The notes below the pieces were generated by a model that ran no database searches, was not told the origin of the DNA, and saw nothing but the letters and a program-made list of their open reading frames with translations. A program made the translations under genes and the position numbers. From NCBI RefSeq assembly GCF_014961315.1, contig NZ_CP063141.1, positions 1,674,001 to 1,738,000 of the forward strand: a stretch of 64,000 bases of DNA, written 5' to 3'. Below are positions 18,379 to 27,662 of the stretch, piece after piece; position 1 is the first letter of the stretch; every line of letters begins with the position of its first letter. The DNA is from Thermoflavifilum sp. (GTDB lineage Bacteria; Bacteroidota; Bacteroidia; Chitinophagales; Chitinophagaceae).

Positions 18379-20417
18379 TGAAACCGGTTGAGTACATCCT
18401 GCAAGTATTGCAAAAAATGAGCAGGATCCGGATCATAGCCATATCCCCCGGGCATGATGGGCTGGCCTTGAGGGTTCAGAAAAACATAATAGGGCTGGGC
18501 ATTCCGGTTGAAACGCGAAGCCTCAAAATCGGCATTCAGCTGCCCCAGCGTACGGATATGTGTCCCATCGACCTTCGAAATGTATTGCAGACTGTCGGGC
18601 AACGGTGTACGGTCGTCCACATACAGGGAAAGTAAAATGAAGTGCTGGTTGATCATTTGCCTGACGGCGGGATCGGTCCATACGGCATTTTCCATTTTCC
18701 GACAATTCACACACGACCAGCCCGTAAAATCGACCATGATAGGCTTATGTTCACGTTGGGCGGCCTGCAGGGCTTCCTGATAATCGTAATAAGCTGTATA
18801 ACCCGCCGGTGTGGCCTTTCCGAATATATCGGCATACTTCCTGGGACCCGCAACCGCAGTTGTGGGCGTAGATACATGGCTTTGTGCAGGAAAGTATATG
18901 CTCGAATAGTTGGGCAGAAAGCCGCTGAAGATGCCTTTCGGCTCGCCACCAAATAATCCGGGAACCAGATAAACAGCAATGGCGAAAAACACCATGGCAA
19001 AGAACAGACGCGGCAGGGAAAGCGCCGCCGGAGGCGCATCATGCGTCAGATGCAATTTACCCAGCAGGTAGAGCCCGGTAAGCGCGAAAATCACAATCCA
19101 GATGGCCAGGAACACTTCCTTGCTCAGGATATTCCAGTGATAGACCATATCGACATTCGACAGGAACTTAAAGGCCAGCGCCAGTTCTAAGAAGCCCAGG
19201 GTGATTTTTACGGCATTCAGCCAGCCGCCGGGCCGGAAAAGGGTTTGCAGCCACTGTGGAAAGATGGCAAACAGGGAAAAGGGGATGGCCAGCGCCAGCG
19301 AAAAACCAAACATACCTACCAGGGGGCCGCTCACGCCGCCATGCACGGCCAGTACCAGCAAATTGCCGATGATGGGCGCCGTACAGGAAAATGAAACAAT
19401 AGATAACGTAAGCGCCATGAAAAAGATACCCATCAAGCTGCCCAGGCCAGCCCGCGCATCGGTTTTGCTGGACAACGACCCCGGCAGGCGGATCTCAAAC
19501 GCCCCCAGAAAGGAAAGGGCAAACACCACAAACAGGACGAAGAAAATCAAGTTCACCCAGATATTACTGGCCAGCGCGTTCAGTGCACCGGCGCCCAGCA
19601 GGCGGGTGATCAGAAAGCCCAGGCCGGTGTAGATCACAATAATCGATAAGGAATATATCGCTGCATGTTGAATACCTGCTTTTCGGGATCCGCTGCGTTT
19701 GATGAAAAAACTTACGGTGAGTGGAATCATGGAAAACACGCAGGGAGTGATCAAAGCCAGAAAACCTCCCGCAAAACTTGCCCAGAATATCCACCAGAGC
19801 GAGTTTTCGGCAGACGCATTGTGCGGTTGCATGGGAGATGTCGGTACGGATGCTGCCGTGCTGATGGTTTGCATCGTATCTGAAGGGGAGGTAGTTGTTG
19901 TGCCGCCGGTAACGGATGAGGTCGGCTGGCTGGGTAAAGCTGCTGTCAGTGCTGGAAGCTGAAAAGAAAAAGGCACTTCCTTTGGCGGTAAACAATTTTT
20001 ATCGTTGCACACCATGTATTCAAGATGTCCGGTCACCTGGCCTTTTTCGGCCGACTGGCGCTTGATGGTTTGTACGAAATCCACCTCGTTTTCAAAATAG
20101 CGGAGCACGGTGCCGAAAGCACCGTCGAAATGCGCAATTTTATGGCCTTTTTCCTGAATCGGGCCTGCCAGTTGCCAGCCCTGCATCTGTTCAAAATGAA
20201 AAGACGTGGGAATAGGCCCCTCGCCAGCATCCAGTGCATAGATATGCCAGCCAGGATCTATGCTGGCACGGAAATGCAGGGCATACGTGCTGTCGTTGAT
20301 TTTTTGAGTAGAAAAATTCCAGCGTACCGGGTTCAATAACTGGGCATGCACGCCCGTAAAACACAACAAAAATGTGAGCATCAATCCGTATGAAGCGTTC
20401 CTTTTCTTGAGCATCAT
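18360..20417 (-). CDS. dsbD: Thiol:disulfide interchange protein DsbD type
   Basis: A 685-residue three-part reductant transporter. It has a signal peptide, then an N-terminal periplasmic domain with the cysteine pair in VCNDKNCLPP. A central cytochrome-c-biogenesis-type membrane domain of about eight helices follows, with the redox cysteines in TPCVFSMIP and SFSCTAPIIG. The C-terminal thioredoxin-like domain has CVNC at about 569-572. DsbD passes electrons from cytoplasmic thioredoxin to periplasmic proteins. A threonine/serine-rich linker (about 170-200) joins the first two parts. Two adjacent ATGs are possible starts. The 3' end overlaps hisS. Confidence 0.93.
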   Translation of the reverse strand: MMLKKRNASYGLMLTFLLCFTGVHAQLLNPVRWNFSTQKINDSTYALHFRASIDPGWHIYALDAGEGPIPTSFHFEQMQGWQLAGPIQEKGHKIAHFDGAFGTVLRYFENEVDFVQTIKRQSAEKGQVTGHLEYMVCNDKNCLPPKEVPFSFQLPALTAALPSQPTSSVTGGTTTTSPSDTMQTISTAASVPTSPMQPHNASAENSLWWIFWASFAGGFLALITPCVFSMIPLTVSFFIKRSGSRKAGIQHAAIYSLSIIVIYTGLGFLITRLLGAGALNALASNIWVNLIFFVLFVVFALSFLGAFEIRLPGSLSSKTDARAGLGSLMGIFFMALTLSIVSFSCTAPIIGNLLVLAVHGGVSGPLVGMFGFSLALAIPFSLFAIFPQWLQTLFRPGGWLNAVKITLGFLELALAFKFLSNVDMVYHWNILSKEVFLAIWIVIFALTGLYLLGKLHLTHDAPPAALSLPRLFFAMVFFAIAVYLVPGLFGGEPKGIFSGFLPNYSSIYFPAQSHVSTPTTAVAGPRKYADIFGKATPAGYTAYYDYQEALQAAQREHKPIMVDFTGWSCVNCRKMENAVWTDPAVRQMINQHFILLSLYVDDRTPLPDSLQYISKVDGTHIRTLGQLNADFEASRFNRNAQPYYVFLNPQGQPIMPGGYGYDPDPAHFLQYLQDVLNRFHQAGNS

Positions 20418-20542
20418 GATCAGTTCGAATGTGAAAGTTTAAGCAAAAATGCGGATCAGGCGGTGTGAAACCTGAAACTTAAGCTACAGAAATAACGAAT
20501 TTAACAAGTCATTAGTTTTTCTCTACACGCATTTCTGATCGA

Positions 20543-21262
20543 TCAAGAAACAACTGGATGATGCCGGTAGCTCGAAGCATAGGAAAGGATGGATTCGAAG
20601 ATCAGGCGTCCGTCTGTATTGCCGAGTTCAGCCAGTACAGCTCGTTCGGGATGAGGCATCATGCCGAATACATTCTTCTCCCGATTGCAGATACCGGCAA
20701 TCTGATGCAATGCCCCGTTAGGATTGCTGGCTGCCGATATATTCCCCTGTGCATCGCAATATTGAAAAATCACCTGACCATGAATAAATAAATTTTCAAT
20801 GGTTTTTTCATCCGCATAATACCTGCCTTCAGCATGGGCAATGGGAATCAGCAGGGGGCGATGAGCTGATTTGCAGGTAAGCAGGGTATCGGGTTGTTTG
20901 CTGATGATATAGGTATTGCGGCAGATGAAATTCCGTCCGACGTTGGGCAACAATACGCCCGGCAATAAATGGGCTTCGCAGAGGATTTGAAATCCATTAC
21001 AAACGCCCAGCACTTTTCCTCCCCTGCGTGCAAAAGCCATGATGGAAGACATAATGGGGCTGAAACGAGCCAATGCACCACAACGCAGGTAATCTCCGTA
21101 CGAAAATCCACCAGGAAGAATAATCATATCTTCCACAGAAAATCCCGATAGGTCGGTGTCTTTATGCCACAACCGAATGGCCTCCTGCCCCATCGCATGC
21201 AGGGCATCGATCATATCCTGATCGCAATTTGAACCTGGAAAGGTGACTACACCAAACTTCAT
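20543..21262 (-). CDS. purQ: Phosphoribosylformylglycinamidine synthase subunit PurQ
   Basis: A 239-residue class I glutamine amidotransferase supplying ammonia for FGAM formation in purine synthesis. The sequence starts MKFGVVTFPGSNCDQD. The nucleophile cysteine is in GVCNGFQIL, the oxyanion region is ILPGGFSYGDYLR, and the histidine/glutamate pair is in MMPHPERA. This is the separate small PurQ, so a PurL of the small-subunit type and PurS are expected elsewhere. It lies 89 bases after the DUF6427 gene on the same strand. Confidence 0.95.
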   Translation of the reverse strand: MKFGVVTFPGSNCDQDMIDALHAMGQEAIRLWHKDTDLSGFSVEDMIILPGGFSYGDYLRCGALARFSPIMSSIMAFARRGGKVLGVCNGFQILCEAHLLPGVLLPNVGRNFICRNTYIISKQPDTLLTCKSAHRPLLIPIAHAEGRYYADEKTIENLFIHGQVIFQYCDAQGNISAASNPNGALHQIAGICNREKNVFGMMPHPERAVLAELGNTDGRLIFESILSYASSYRHHPVVS

Positions 21263-21351
21263 TCGCTAAGGTATTTTAACCAATCTTCTGGCAGCATTTC
21301 TGTTTTCAGCCAGAAGGAGCATGTGTAAACCTTCACAAAGGTAATACTCCC

Positions 21352-22407
21352 TTAGAAATGGCCATTGTAAGGAAGAAATCTGATCTGGGGTTGATGTGTC
21401 GGCAGGTAAATGATGGCCCAGGCGAGTAAAATCAGCAATAGATGCAACATATTCACCGTCCATACCCATCGTCGGGCAGGCAAGTACCACCATAAATTGC
21501 TGGCAAATGCTGCAATAACGGCCACCAGAGGCAGCCAGTCGGCCATTGAGGAAAGGCCATTCCACAACATCTGGGCAACGGCCATCATCCCTGTGCATAA
21601 CAGTAATATCCAGCTTTTTCTCACCTGAATCGTCATACCCGACATGTGGTGCCATACAATGCCCAATCCAATTACAAATATCAAACTTAACACCAGCAGG
21701 CTTACCCATGTCCATTGATCCATTCTCCTGATATCCCATGACCAGTTCAGGGGATATTTCCATATTTGCCAGGAGAAATGGTTGAGCAAAAAACTGCCTA
21801 CCGCGTAAAAGTACAGGGGGGTTAGCCAGCCCATACATACCAGCAACCAATCGGCCATACGAAAAGGTCTGTTGATCAACATCATCAGCCACAGCAGCAG
21901 CAGAAACATGCTAAATGAAGCAGCAATCAGTGATGCAATCCCGAGGGATAGTCCGGCATTAAAAAGTTGTGTACGTTTAATGGTTTGTTGATCGGGATGC
22001 AGCATGGGGGTAATGGCTGGCAACAAAAAACAGGAGGCCAATAGCGGCGGCGATAGCTGATTCCATGCCGGATGAAATGTGCTGAGCAACAAAAAACTCA
22101 TGGCCGGATAATAATTTTTTCCCGGCAATAGATGATAACGAATCAATAGCTGATTCAGTTGCAAAGCCAGTATAAGGAGTAACAACAGCGCTATCCATTG
22201 AAAATGACCATTACCCCAGTGTAATTGATCTTGCAGAAGCTTAATCAGCAAGCTGTACACATATCCTCCATGCGCATCGGCAATCATCGGTAAAGGATGA
22301 ATAAGAAAAAGAATTTTTATACCCAATGCATAGAGGATCAGCCATACCAGTGTAGTAGGATTACCCGACCGAAACAGATGCGTCACGTCAGAACTGAATT
22401 TTTGCAA
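21352..22407 (-). CDS. DUF6427-like polytopic membrane protein
   Basis: A 351-residue, strongly hydrophobic protein with about nine predicted membrane segments, among them VWLILYALGIKILFLI near the N-terminus and LLHLLLILLAWAIIYL near the C-terminus. It resembles a conserved Bacteroidota membrane protein family (DUF6427) of unknown function. I place it there by overall pattern, not by an exact motif. Its start overlaps the end of the upstream exported-protein gene by 20 bases, so the two are coupled. purQ follows 89 bases downstream. Confidence 0.65.
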   Translation of the reverse strand: MQKFSSDVTHLFRSGNPTTLVWLILYALGIKILFLIHPLPMIADAHGGYVYSLLIKLLQDQLHWGNGHFQWIALLLLLILALQLNQLLIRYHLLPGKNYYPAMSFLLLSTFHPAWNQLSPPLLASCFLLPAITPMLHPDQQTIKRTQLFNAGLSLGIASLIAASFSMFLLLLWLMMLINRPFRMADWLLVCMGWLTPLYFYAVGSFLLNHFSWQIWKYPLNWSWDIRRMDQWTWVSLLVLSLIFVIGLGIVWHHMSGMTIQVRKSWILLLCTGMMAVAQMLWNGLSSMADWLPLVAVIAAFASNLWWYLPARRWVWTVNMLHLLLILLAWAIIYLPTHQPQIRFLPYNGHF

Positions 22408-23923
22408 AGCAAACGAAATTCCGATAAATGCAGGGAATTACGGTTTCATTGGCACTGATTTGTTTCCCGTAACGCGGCATGAAAACATATCCACGATCCA
22501 ATCCGCGCATGGTAGGTTGCATGTTCAACTTCCCATCAGGTGTAATGGTCACATCCCGAAGAATATATGAACGACGATAAGGTTCATTATACAGAAAATG
22601 CAGCGCTAATCCGGTGTTTAATAATTGATAAGAAAGGAAATCATCTGTTTGATCATCATATTGATCCTTGCGCACAAAATTGCTCCATTCCAGCTTACCT
22701 GTTCCATCGTATGATAAAACGGCTATATCGTTGTAATGAAACCGACTGTAACCCATACTGCGGTAAAATGGACTGTAAAACCACGGCGAAAAAGGTGTGT
22801 AATAAAAATCGTAATACGGATACAGGGTATAGGGGCCATACAGATAATCCCATCGGTTCCAGGGATTATATCCCGAACTGGAATAAAAAGATTCTGCAGT
22901 GATTAAAAATCCTCCATCACTTCTCAAAATCAGCTGGCGCAAAAAATAATCGTCGAATGCATCTTCACGGGGAGCACCATTACGTGCAGCAGCTTTGAGA
23001 TTATTGTCGAAAGGAATAAACCTTACGATGTCCACGCTGTCGTCCAGATAACGATAACGCACATAACAAAGACCTGCTACATCATTTCTGCGTGTATCAT
23101 AAAAAAACGAAACGGCATAACTTAAGTGGTGATCATTGTCTAATTTTAATTTGAACTCATCAATATATCGATGGTTTAAAGGGATAGATGCGGTGTAGAA
23201 GGTGTCTTCATAAGCCGGCTTGGTTACCATCCACGCATCGGCCGCAAGATCTTTATTATTAGCTTTGCCTACTTTCACAAATACGAAGTTCCCCTCATTA
23301 TCAAGGCTAAAACCTGTTAAATAATCCTTTCTATTTTCCATCGGAAGTGAAACGCGGCTGTTGTTGAGCAACTGAAGTTGATCGTTTAATAGAAAGGTGT
23401 AAAAGATATTGGTGAGTTCTTTGTTCTGGTTGATTTTATACACCAGAATACGATGCTTATCGTCGCTATAGGTTACAGAATATAATTTATGTTTTAGATT
23501 ACCAAACCCTACGTCAGTGGAATCGATTAATACAGGCTGGCCTATGATGCTGGCGTTTTCATCCATAATCATACCATAACAATATACATAGCGACGGTAT
23601 TGATACTGGTAGATGAGTATGAATTGATTGGGATAATTGATGAAATCAACATTCAATAAATTATACCGAAACCTTAGGGGAACCCGATTAACAGGATTCA
23701 TCTCATTATCATAAATAGAAATGGCTTCATCACCATTATTGTCTTTGTAAACAAGGATGTGTTGCCCTACCTTGCCGATGATTTCGAAAGCAGTGTTACG
23801 TGAATCATCACGTTCGGGCTGAGAATAATATATCTTCTGGGCATAGCCGCCGATATACATCAGCAAAATAAAGGCCATGGAGCTTATGCATGTATTTAGA
23901 ATACGAACGAATCTGCCCAACAT
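22388..23923 (-). CDS. Exported protein of unknown function with Tyr/Pro-rich segment
   Basis: A 511-residue protein I do not recognise beyond being Bacteroidota-specific in style. It has an N-terminal signal or anchor (SSMAFILLMYIGGYAQ), then many short beta-rich segments resembling a propeller or repeat protein (for example GQHILVYKDNNGDEAISIYD). At about residues 345-385 there is a tyrosine-, proline- and tryptophan-rich stretch, after which the beta-rich pattern resumes. Its end overlaps the DUF6427-like membrane protein gene by 20 bases. A well-formed promoter stands about 45 bases upstream. Confidence 0.75.
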   Translation of the reverse strand: MLGRFVRILNTCISSMAFILLMYIGGYAQKIYYSQPERDDSRNTAFEIIGKVGQHILVYKDNNGDEAISIYDNEMNPVNRVPLRFRYNLLNVDFINYPNQFILIYQYQYRRYVYCYGMIMDENASIIGQPVLIDSTDVGFGNLKHKLYSVTYSDDKHRILVYKINQNKELTNIFYTFLLNDQLQLLNNSRVSLPMENRKDYLTGFSLDNEGNFVFVKVGKANNKDLAADAWMVTKPAYEDTFYTASIPLNHRYIDEFKLKLDNDHHLSYAVSFFYDTRRNDVAGLCYVRYRYLDDSVDIVRFIPFDNNLKAAARNGAPREDAFDDYFLRQLILRSDGGFLITAESFYSSSGYNPWNRWDYLYGPYTLYPYYDFYYTPFSPWFYSPFYRSMGYSRFHYNDIAVLSYDGTGKLEWSNFVRKDQYDDQTDDFLSYQLLNTGLALHFLYNEPYRRSYILRDVTITPDGKLNMQPTMRGLDRGYVFMPRYGKQISANETVIPCIYRNFVCFAKIQF

Positions 23924-23966
23924 AGCTGATTATTTTTTGTACAGATGATTCATGAAATTGGGTAAA

Positions 23967-24000
23967 CAAACATAATTCATCTGGTAGATTTCTGTGCAAA
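23967..24000 (-). promoter_or_regulatory. Promoter of the exported-protein/DUF6427 unit
   Basis: On the minus strand TTTG is followed, after 22 bases, by TATGTTTG, an exact TAnnTTTG -7 element. The leader to the ATG at 23923 would be about 38 bases. Both elements and spacing fit the Bacteroidota consensus. Confidence 0.55.
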
Positions 24001-24138
24001 AATTAAACGGATTTTTACGGTTGACGAAATTTTTCCGGGAATTTAAATCTCCCTTAACGAAGCTTGTTTCAAGTAAGTTGCCCGCATACCTGTTAAACGT
24101 ATGTTTCGCGTTTTCAGTATAAATACTAACTTGGGGGC

Positions 24139-25074
24139 ATGCCTACCGTGTTGATGACAGGAGGTACCGGCTTAATCGGGCGAGCGCTGACAGGCATGTT
24201 GCAACAGCGTGGTTATCGTATCAAGTTGCTTACTCGCAGGAAGCAGGCTGCTGAGGCCGGGATACAGTATCTTTTCTGGGATCCGGAACGGGGGAAATTG
24301 CCGGCGGAAGATTTACTGGATGCGGATTATCTGATTCATCTGGCCGGTGCAAATGTTGCGGAAAAGCGATGGACGGCAGTACGTAAGCAGGAGCTGGTAT
24401 GGAGCCGCACCCGAACGCTCGATTTATTGTGGGATGTATTTTCACGGCATCCTCATCAGCTGAAGGCCGTGGTGAGTGCCTCTGCTATTGGATATTACGA
24501 TGCATCTCAAGATCGCTGGTTTCAGGAAACCGATGCACCGGGCAAAGATTTTCTGGCGCAAACCTGTGTGGAATGGGAAGCCCATGCACATCGGTTTGAG
24601 GCATTGTCGGTTCGGGTCGTATGTTTGCGTACGGGCATCGTTTTAAGTCGGCAAGGCGGTTTTCTTGTTCCTTTTTTGCGCGCGCTTCGTTGGGGTGTTG
24701 CGCCCATTCTGGGCAGCGGCGTACAATGGATCAGCTGGATTCATATCCATGATCTTTGTCGTCTGTATGCAAATGCGTTGATTACGGAACAGATGGTGGG
24801 TGCTTACAATGCGGTGGCTCCAGAGCCCGTGACCCAGAAAAACCTGATTTTAAGTCTGGCTCGACTCCTGAAAAAGCAGTATTTTGTGCCCTTGCATGTT
24901 CCCGCATTGTTGCTCCGTATCCTAATGGGTGAGATGAGCGTAGAGGTGCTGAAGAGCGTGCGGGTATCGGCTCAAAAGCTGCAACAAGAAGGATTTCAGT
25001 ATTCCTATCCCGACATATCCAGTGCATTGCTGGCACTCCTGCAAACACCCAATGGGATGGGTAATCACGCATAA
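24139..25074 (+). CDS. TIGR01777 family NAD-dependent epimerase-like protein
   Basis: A 311-residue extended short-chain dehydrogenase/reductase of the TIGR01777 (YfcH) family. The nucleotide-binding motif TGGTGLIG is at residues 7-14. Family markers follow: LLTRRKQAAE, DYLIHLAGANVAEKRW, SASAIGYY (active-site tyrosine with the YxxxK-like context altered, as is usual in this family), and VQWISWIHIHDLCRL. The substrate is not known for any close relative I can name. It is transcribed divergently from the exported-protein gene; the acetyltransferase gene follows 20 bases later. Confidence 0.88.
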   Translation: MPTVLMTGGTGLIGRALTGMLQQRGYRIKLLTRRKQAAEAGIQYLFWDPERGKLPAEDLLDADYLIHLAGANVAEKRWTAVRKQELVWSRTRTLDLLWDVFSRHPHQLKAVVSASAIGYYDASQDRWFQETDAPGKDFLAQTCVEWEAHAHRFEALSVRVVCLRTGIVLSRQGGFLVPFLRALRWGVAPILGSGVQWISWIHIHDLCRLYANALITEQMVGAYNAVAPEPVTQKNLILSLARLLKKQYFVPLHVPALLLRILMGEMSVEVLKSVRVSAQKLQQEGFQYSYPDISSALLALLQTPNGMGNHA

Positions 25075-25094
25075 ATTTTTATTTTTATCGGGTT

Positions 25095-25547
25095 ATGTTG
25101 GTAACGATTCGGGAAGCCGTCAGGGCCGATTGTCCCCAGATGTTTGCTCTTGTACAGGAACTGGCTGCGTTTGAGCGTGCGTCTCACGAAGTATGCATTT
25201 CCCTGGAGGCCTTTACAGAAAGTGGATTTGGAGAAAATCCGGTGTGGTGGGCTTTTGTGGCCGAAGACCAGGGGAAAAAGATTGTGGGTATGGCACTTTA
25301 TTACATTCGCTTTTCCACCTGGAAGGGCAAACGCTTATATCTGGAAGATATTATTGTAACGCAATCCATGCGTGGCCAGGGTATCGGCAAACGCTTGTTC
25401 GAACGTTGCATACAGGAAGCCAGGCTTAAGGGGTTCAGCGGGATGACCTGGCAGGTCCTCGACTGGAATGAGCCGGCCATTCGTTTTTATGAAAAATATG
25501 GTGCCCGCATCAGCAGGGAATGGCTTACCTGCCAGCTCGATTGGTAG
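25095..25547 (+). CDS. GNAT acetyltransferase, diamine/SSAT-like
   Basis: A 150-residue GCN5-related N-acetyltransferase. The acetyl-CoA pyrophosphate-binding motif is TQSMRGQGIGKRLF, preceded by the beta-4 strand LYLEDIIV. The downstream WNEPAIRFYEKYGA motif is also typical. The overall pattern, with AxFE(R) near residue 25 and WxxxxLDWNEPA, resembles the spermidine/spermine or thialysine acetyltransferase group, but the acceptor amine cannot be set from sequence. It follows the epimerase gene closely, and its stop is two bases from the end of convergent fabD. Confidence 0.85.
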   Translation: MLVTIREAVRADCPQMFALVQELAAFERASHEVCISLEAFTESGFGENPVWWAFVAEDQGKKIVGMALYYIRFSTWKGKRLYLEDIIVTQSMRGQGIGKRLFERCIQEARLKGFSGMTWQVLDWNEPAIRFYEKYGARISREWLTCQLDW

Positions 25548-25549
25548 AT

Positions 25550-26434
25550 TTATTCCTGAATTTGATGCACCTGCACGGAAGAATCAATTTTTTGGATGAG
25601 TCCTGATAAAACCTTGCCCGGCCCAACCTCTGTAAAATCCCTTGCACCATCGGCAATCATCATACGGATCGTTTGCGTCCATCTTACAGGACTGGTGAGT
25701 TGTGCGATAAGCTGTTCGCGAATGAGCGCTGGATCGGTCGTTGCGGTAGCGCTTACATTCTGATACACCGGGCAGGAAGGCGTATGAAATTCGACGGCTG
25801 CGATGGCTTTTTGCAATTTTTCCCGGGCAGGTTCCATAAGCGGCGAATGAAATGCACCGCTAACGGGAAGCGGTACTGCTCGTCGCGCACCTGCAGCTTT
25901 TAACTTCTCACAGGCCAGGGCTACACCCTGCCTGGTGCCGGAAATCACCAGCTGTCCGGGGCAATTGTAATTAGCCGCTACCACAGTTTCTCCTTCAATA
26001 GATGCGCAGATGCTTTCTACCTGTTCATCGTCCATGCCCAGTACGGCCGCCATACCAGAAGGCTGTAAATTGCAGGCTTCCTGCATGGCTTCGGCACGAG
26101 CAGCCACCAGTTGTAGGCCATCTTCAAAACTCAATACACCTGTAGCCACCAGTGCCGTAAACTCGCCCAGGGAATGACCTGCTGCCATGTCCATTTTCAA
26201 TTCCGGATGCATAAGAAAGGCCACAATGGAATGTAAAAATATGGCAGGCTGGGTCACGCGGGTTTGCTTTAATTCTTCTTCACTACCTTCAAACATTAAA
26301 TCCGAAATCCGAAATCCTAATACAGCATTGGCTTTTTCGAATATCTCCCGGGCTGTAGAATAACGTTCGTATAAGGATTTACCCATTCCTTTGAACTGGG
26401 AACCCTGTCCGGGAAAAACAATAGCATGTTTCAT
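25550..26434 (-). CDS. fabD: Malonyl-CoA:ACP transacylase
   Basis: A 294-residue enzyme loading malonate onto acyl carrier protein for fatty acid synthesis. It starts KHAIVFPGQGSQFKGMGK. The nucleophile is Ser88 in GHSLGE, with the catalytic histidine in GAFHSPLM near residue 195 and an arginine in the RAEAMQEA segment. It stands apart from other fab genes in this window. A probable promoter lies about 20-50 bases upstream. Confidence 0.95.
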   Translation of the reverse strand: MKHAIVFPGQGSQFKGMGKSLYERYSTAREIFEKANAVLGFRISDLMFEGSEEELKQTRVTQPAIFLHSIVAFLMHPELKMDMAAGHSLGEFTALVATGVLSFEDGLQLVAARAEAMQEACNLQPSGMAAVLGMDDEQVESICASIEGETVVAANYNCPGQLVISGTRQGVALACEKLKAAGARRAVPLPVSGAFHSPLMEPAREKLQKAIAAVEFHTPSCPVYQNVSATATTDPALIREQLIAQLTSPVRWTQTIRMMIADGARDFTEVGPGKVLSGLIQKIDSSVQVHQIQE

Positions 26435-26454
26435 GTGTCAAAATAATTGTAAGG

Positions 26455-26484
26455 CAAAGATGCATATTCCTTTTGCCTTGCAAA
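26455..26484 (-). promoter_or_regulatory. Candidate promoter of fabD
   Basis: On the minus strand TTTG, then 18 bases, then CATCTTTG, one mismatch from TAnnTTTG. Position about 20 bases before the fabD ATG is suitable. I see no FapR-like palindrome here. Confidence 0.4.
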
Positions 26485-26518
26485 AATCAGATGAATTCGT
26501 CCGATAGCCAAATGCATT

Positions 26519-27130
26519 TTATCTGTGCATTAAATCGGCGCTGATGAGCCTGATGAATTCTGCGCGGGTACGTTCATCTTCGAACTGGCCTGAAAAGGCG
26601 GATGTGGTGGTTACGGAATTTTGTTTTTGCACGCCACGCATCATCATGCAAAGATGCTGGGCCTCAATCACCACGGCCACACCCAGCGGATGAAGCACAT
26701 CCTGAATTGCATCCAGGATTTGATGGGTAAGTCTTTCCTGCACCTGCAGTCGTCTGGAAAAACAATCCACCACCCTTGCAATTTTACTCAGCCCCACGAT
26801 GTAACCATTTGGAATATAAGCTACGTGAGCCTTGCCAAAGAAAGGAAGCAGATGATGTTCACAAAGGGAGTACAATTCAATGTCTTTTACCAGCACCATT
26901 TCACTGTAGGATTCCTGAAACTTTGCGGATTCTAAGATGGCCTTCGGGTCCATATGGTAGCCCTGTGTAAGATATTGCATGGCTTTGGCCACCCGGTGTG
27001 GTGTTTTTTTTAATCCTTCTCTATCGGGATTTTCGCCCAGTAAGATTAAAGTTTCCCGATAATTTTCTACCAGATGCGAGGTGATTTTTTCTTCGTACTG
27101 TTCGATTTTTTTGTATGACATGTGATGCAA
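26519..27130 (-). CDS. folE: GTP cyclohydrolase I
   Basis: A 203-residue FolE forming dihydroneopterin triphosphate from GTP. The zinc site and active-site motifs are [43 protein letters not shown], and the later cysteine in [19 protein letters not shown]. The likely start is either the ATG at 27130 or the one three codons on ([11 protein letters not shown]). It lies 21 bases after the PTPS-family gene, with which it forms a pterin pair. The product can feed folate, queuosine or a tetrahydropterin cofactor. Confidence 0.96.
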   Translation of the reverse strand: MHHMSYKKIEQYEEKITSHLVENYRETLILLGENPDREGLKKTPHRVAKAMQYLTQGYHMDPKAILESAKFQESYSEMVLVKDIELYSLCEHHLLPFFGKAHVAYIPNGYIVGLSKIARVVDCFSRRLQVQERLTHQILDAIQDVLHPLGVAVVIEAQHLCMMMRGVQKQNSVTTTSAFSGQFEDERTRAEFIRLISADLMHR

Positions 27131-27151
27131 TTAAAACATGAATAAATGCAA

Positions 27152-27559
27152 TTAATCGCCAAAATATTCTACATAAATGTTTTCCGTTTCATATAACTTA
27201 ATGCAATGCAGTTTTCCCTGCTTGATTTCCGGAGCCAGCTGCTCCCAGATTGCTTTTGCAAAATTCTCCGTAGAGCATATTTTACCTTTCATGAAGGGAA
27301 CATCCAGATTTAAATTTCGGTGATCGACCTGATCCACAATCTTTCGTTGAATGAGTTCATGCAATGCTTTAGCATCCGTTACATAACCGGTTTCAGGATC
27401 TATTTCCCCTTTCACAGTTACATACAATACGTAATTATGCCCATGCCAGTTTTCATTCGCACATTTCCCGAATACGGCTTCATTTTTTTCTTTACTCCAG
27501 GCAGGATTAAAAAGCTTATGTGCTGCATTGAAATGCACTCTTCTGGTAATATACATCAT
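27152..27559 (-). CDS. 6-pyruvoyl-tetrahydropterin synthase/QueD family protein
   Basis: A 135-residue PTPS-family protein. Zinc ligands are His14 (AAHKL), His39 and His41 (HGHNY); the candidate catalytic cysteine is Cys33 in GKCANEN. The spacing of six between that cysteine and the first HGH histidine matches true 6-pyruvoyl-tetrahydropterin synthases, rather than the closer spacing of classical QueD. The context with folE shows a pterin substrate, but 7-cyano-7-deazaguanine (queuosine) synthesis remains possible. It is the first gene of the pair and has its own promoter candidate. Confidence 0.88.
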   Translation of the reverse strand: MMYITRRVHFNAAHKLFNPAWSKEKNEAVFGKCANENWHGHNYVLYVTVKGEIDPETGYVTDAKALHELIQRKIVDQVDHRNLNLDVPFMKGKICSTENFAKAIWEQLAPEIKQGKLHCIKLYETENIYVEYFGD

Positions 27560-27575
27560 GGTCGCTACCTTTGTT

Positions 27576-27602
27576 CAAAATTAGATAAAGTTCATTGCTC
27601 AA
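27576..27602 (-). promoter_or_regulatory. Candidate promoter of the PTPS-folE pair
   Basis: On the minus strand TTG, a 16-base spacer, then TAATTTTG, an exact TAnnTTTG -7 element, ending 17 bases before the PTPS-family ATG. The spacer is one base shorter than the usual range. Confidence 0.45.
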
Positions 27603-27662
27603 TAAAGCATCGAATAATCAACAGATATCTGGTTATATTGTTCACCGTATGAAGAGTATATT

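Noticed and set aside
21266-21892. Minus-strand open frame overlapping the DUF6427-like gene
   Set aside because: It is in another frame of the same strand. The DUF6427-like frame has the membrane-segment pattern and a 20-base coupling with its upstream gene, so this one is a shadow.
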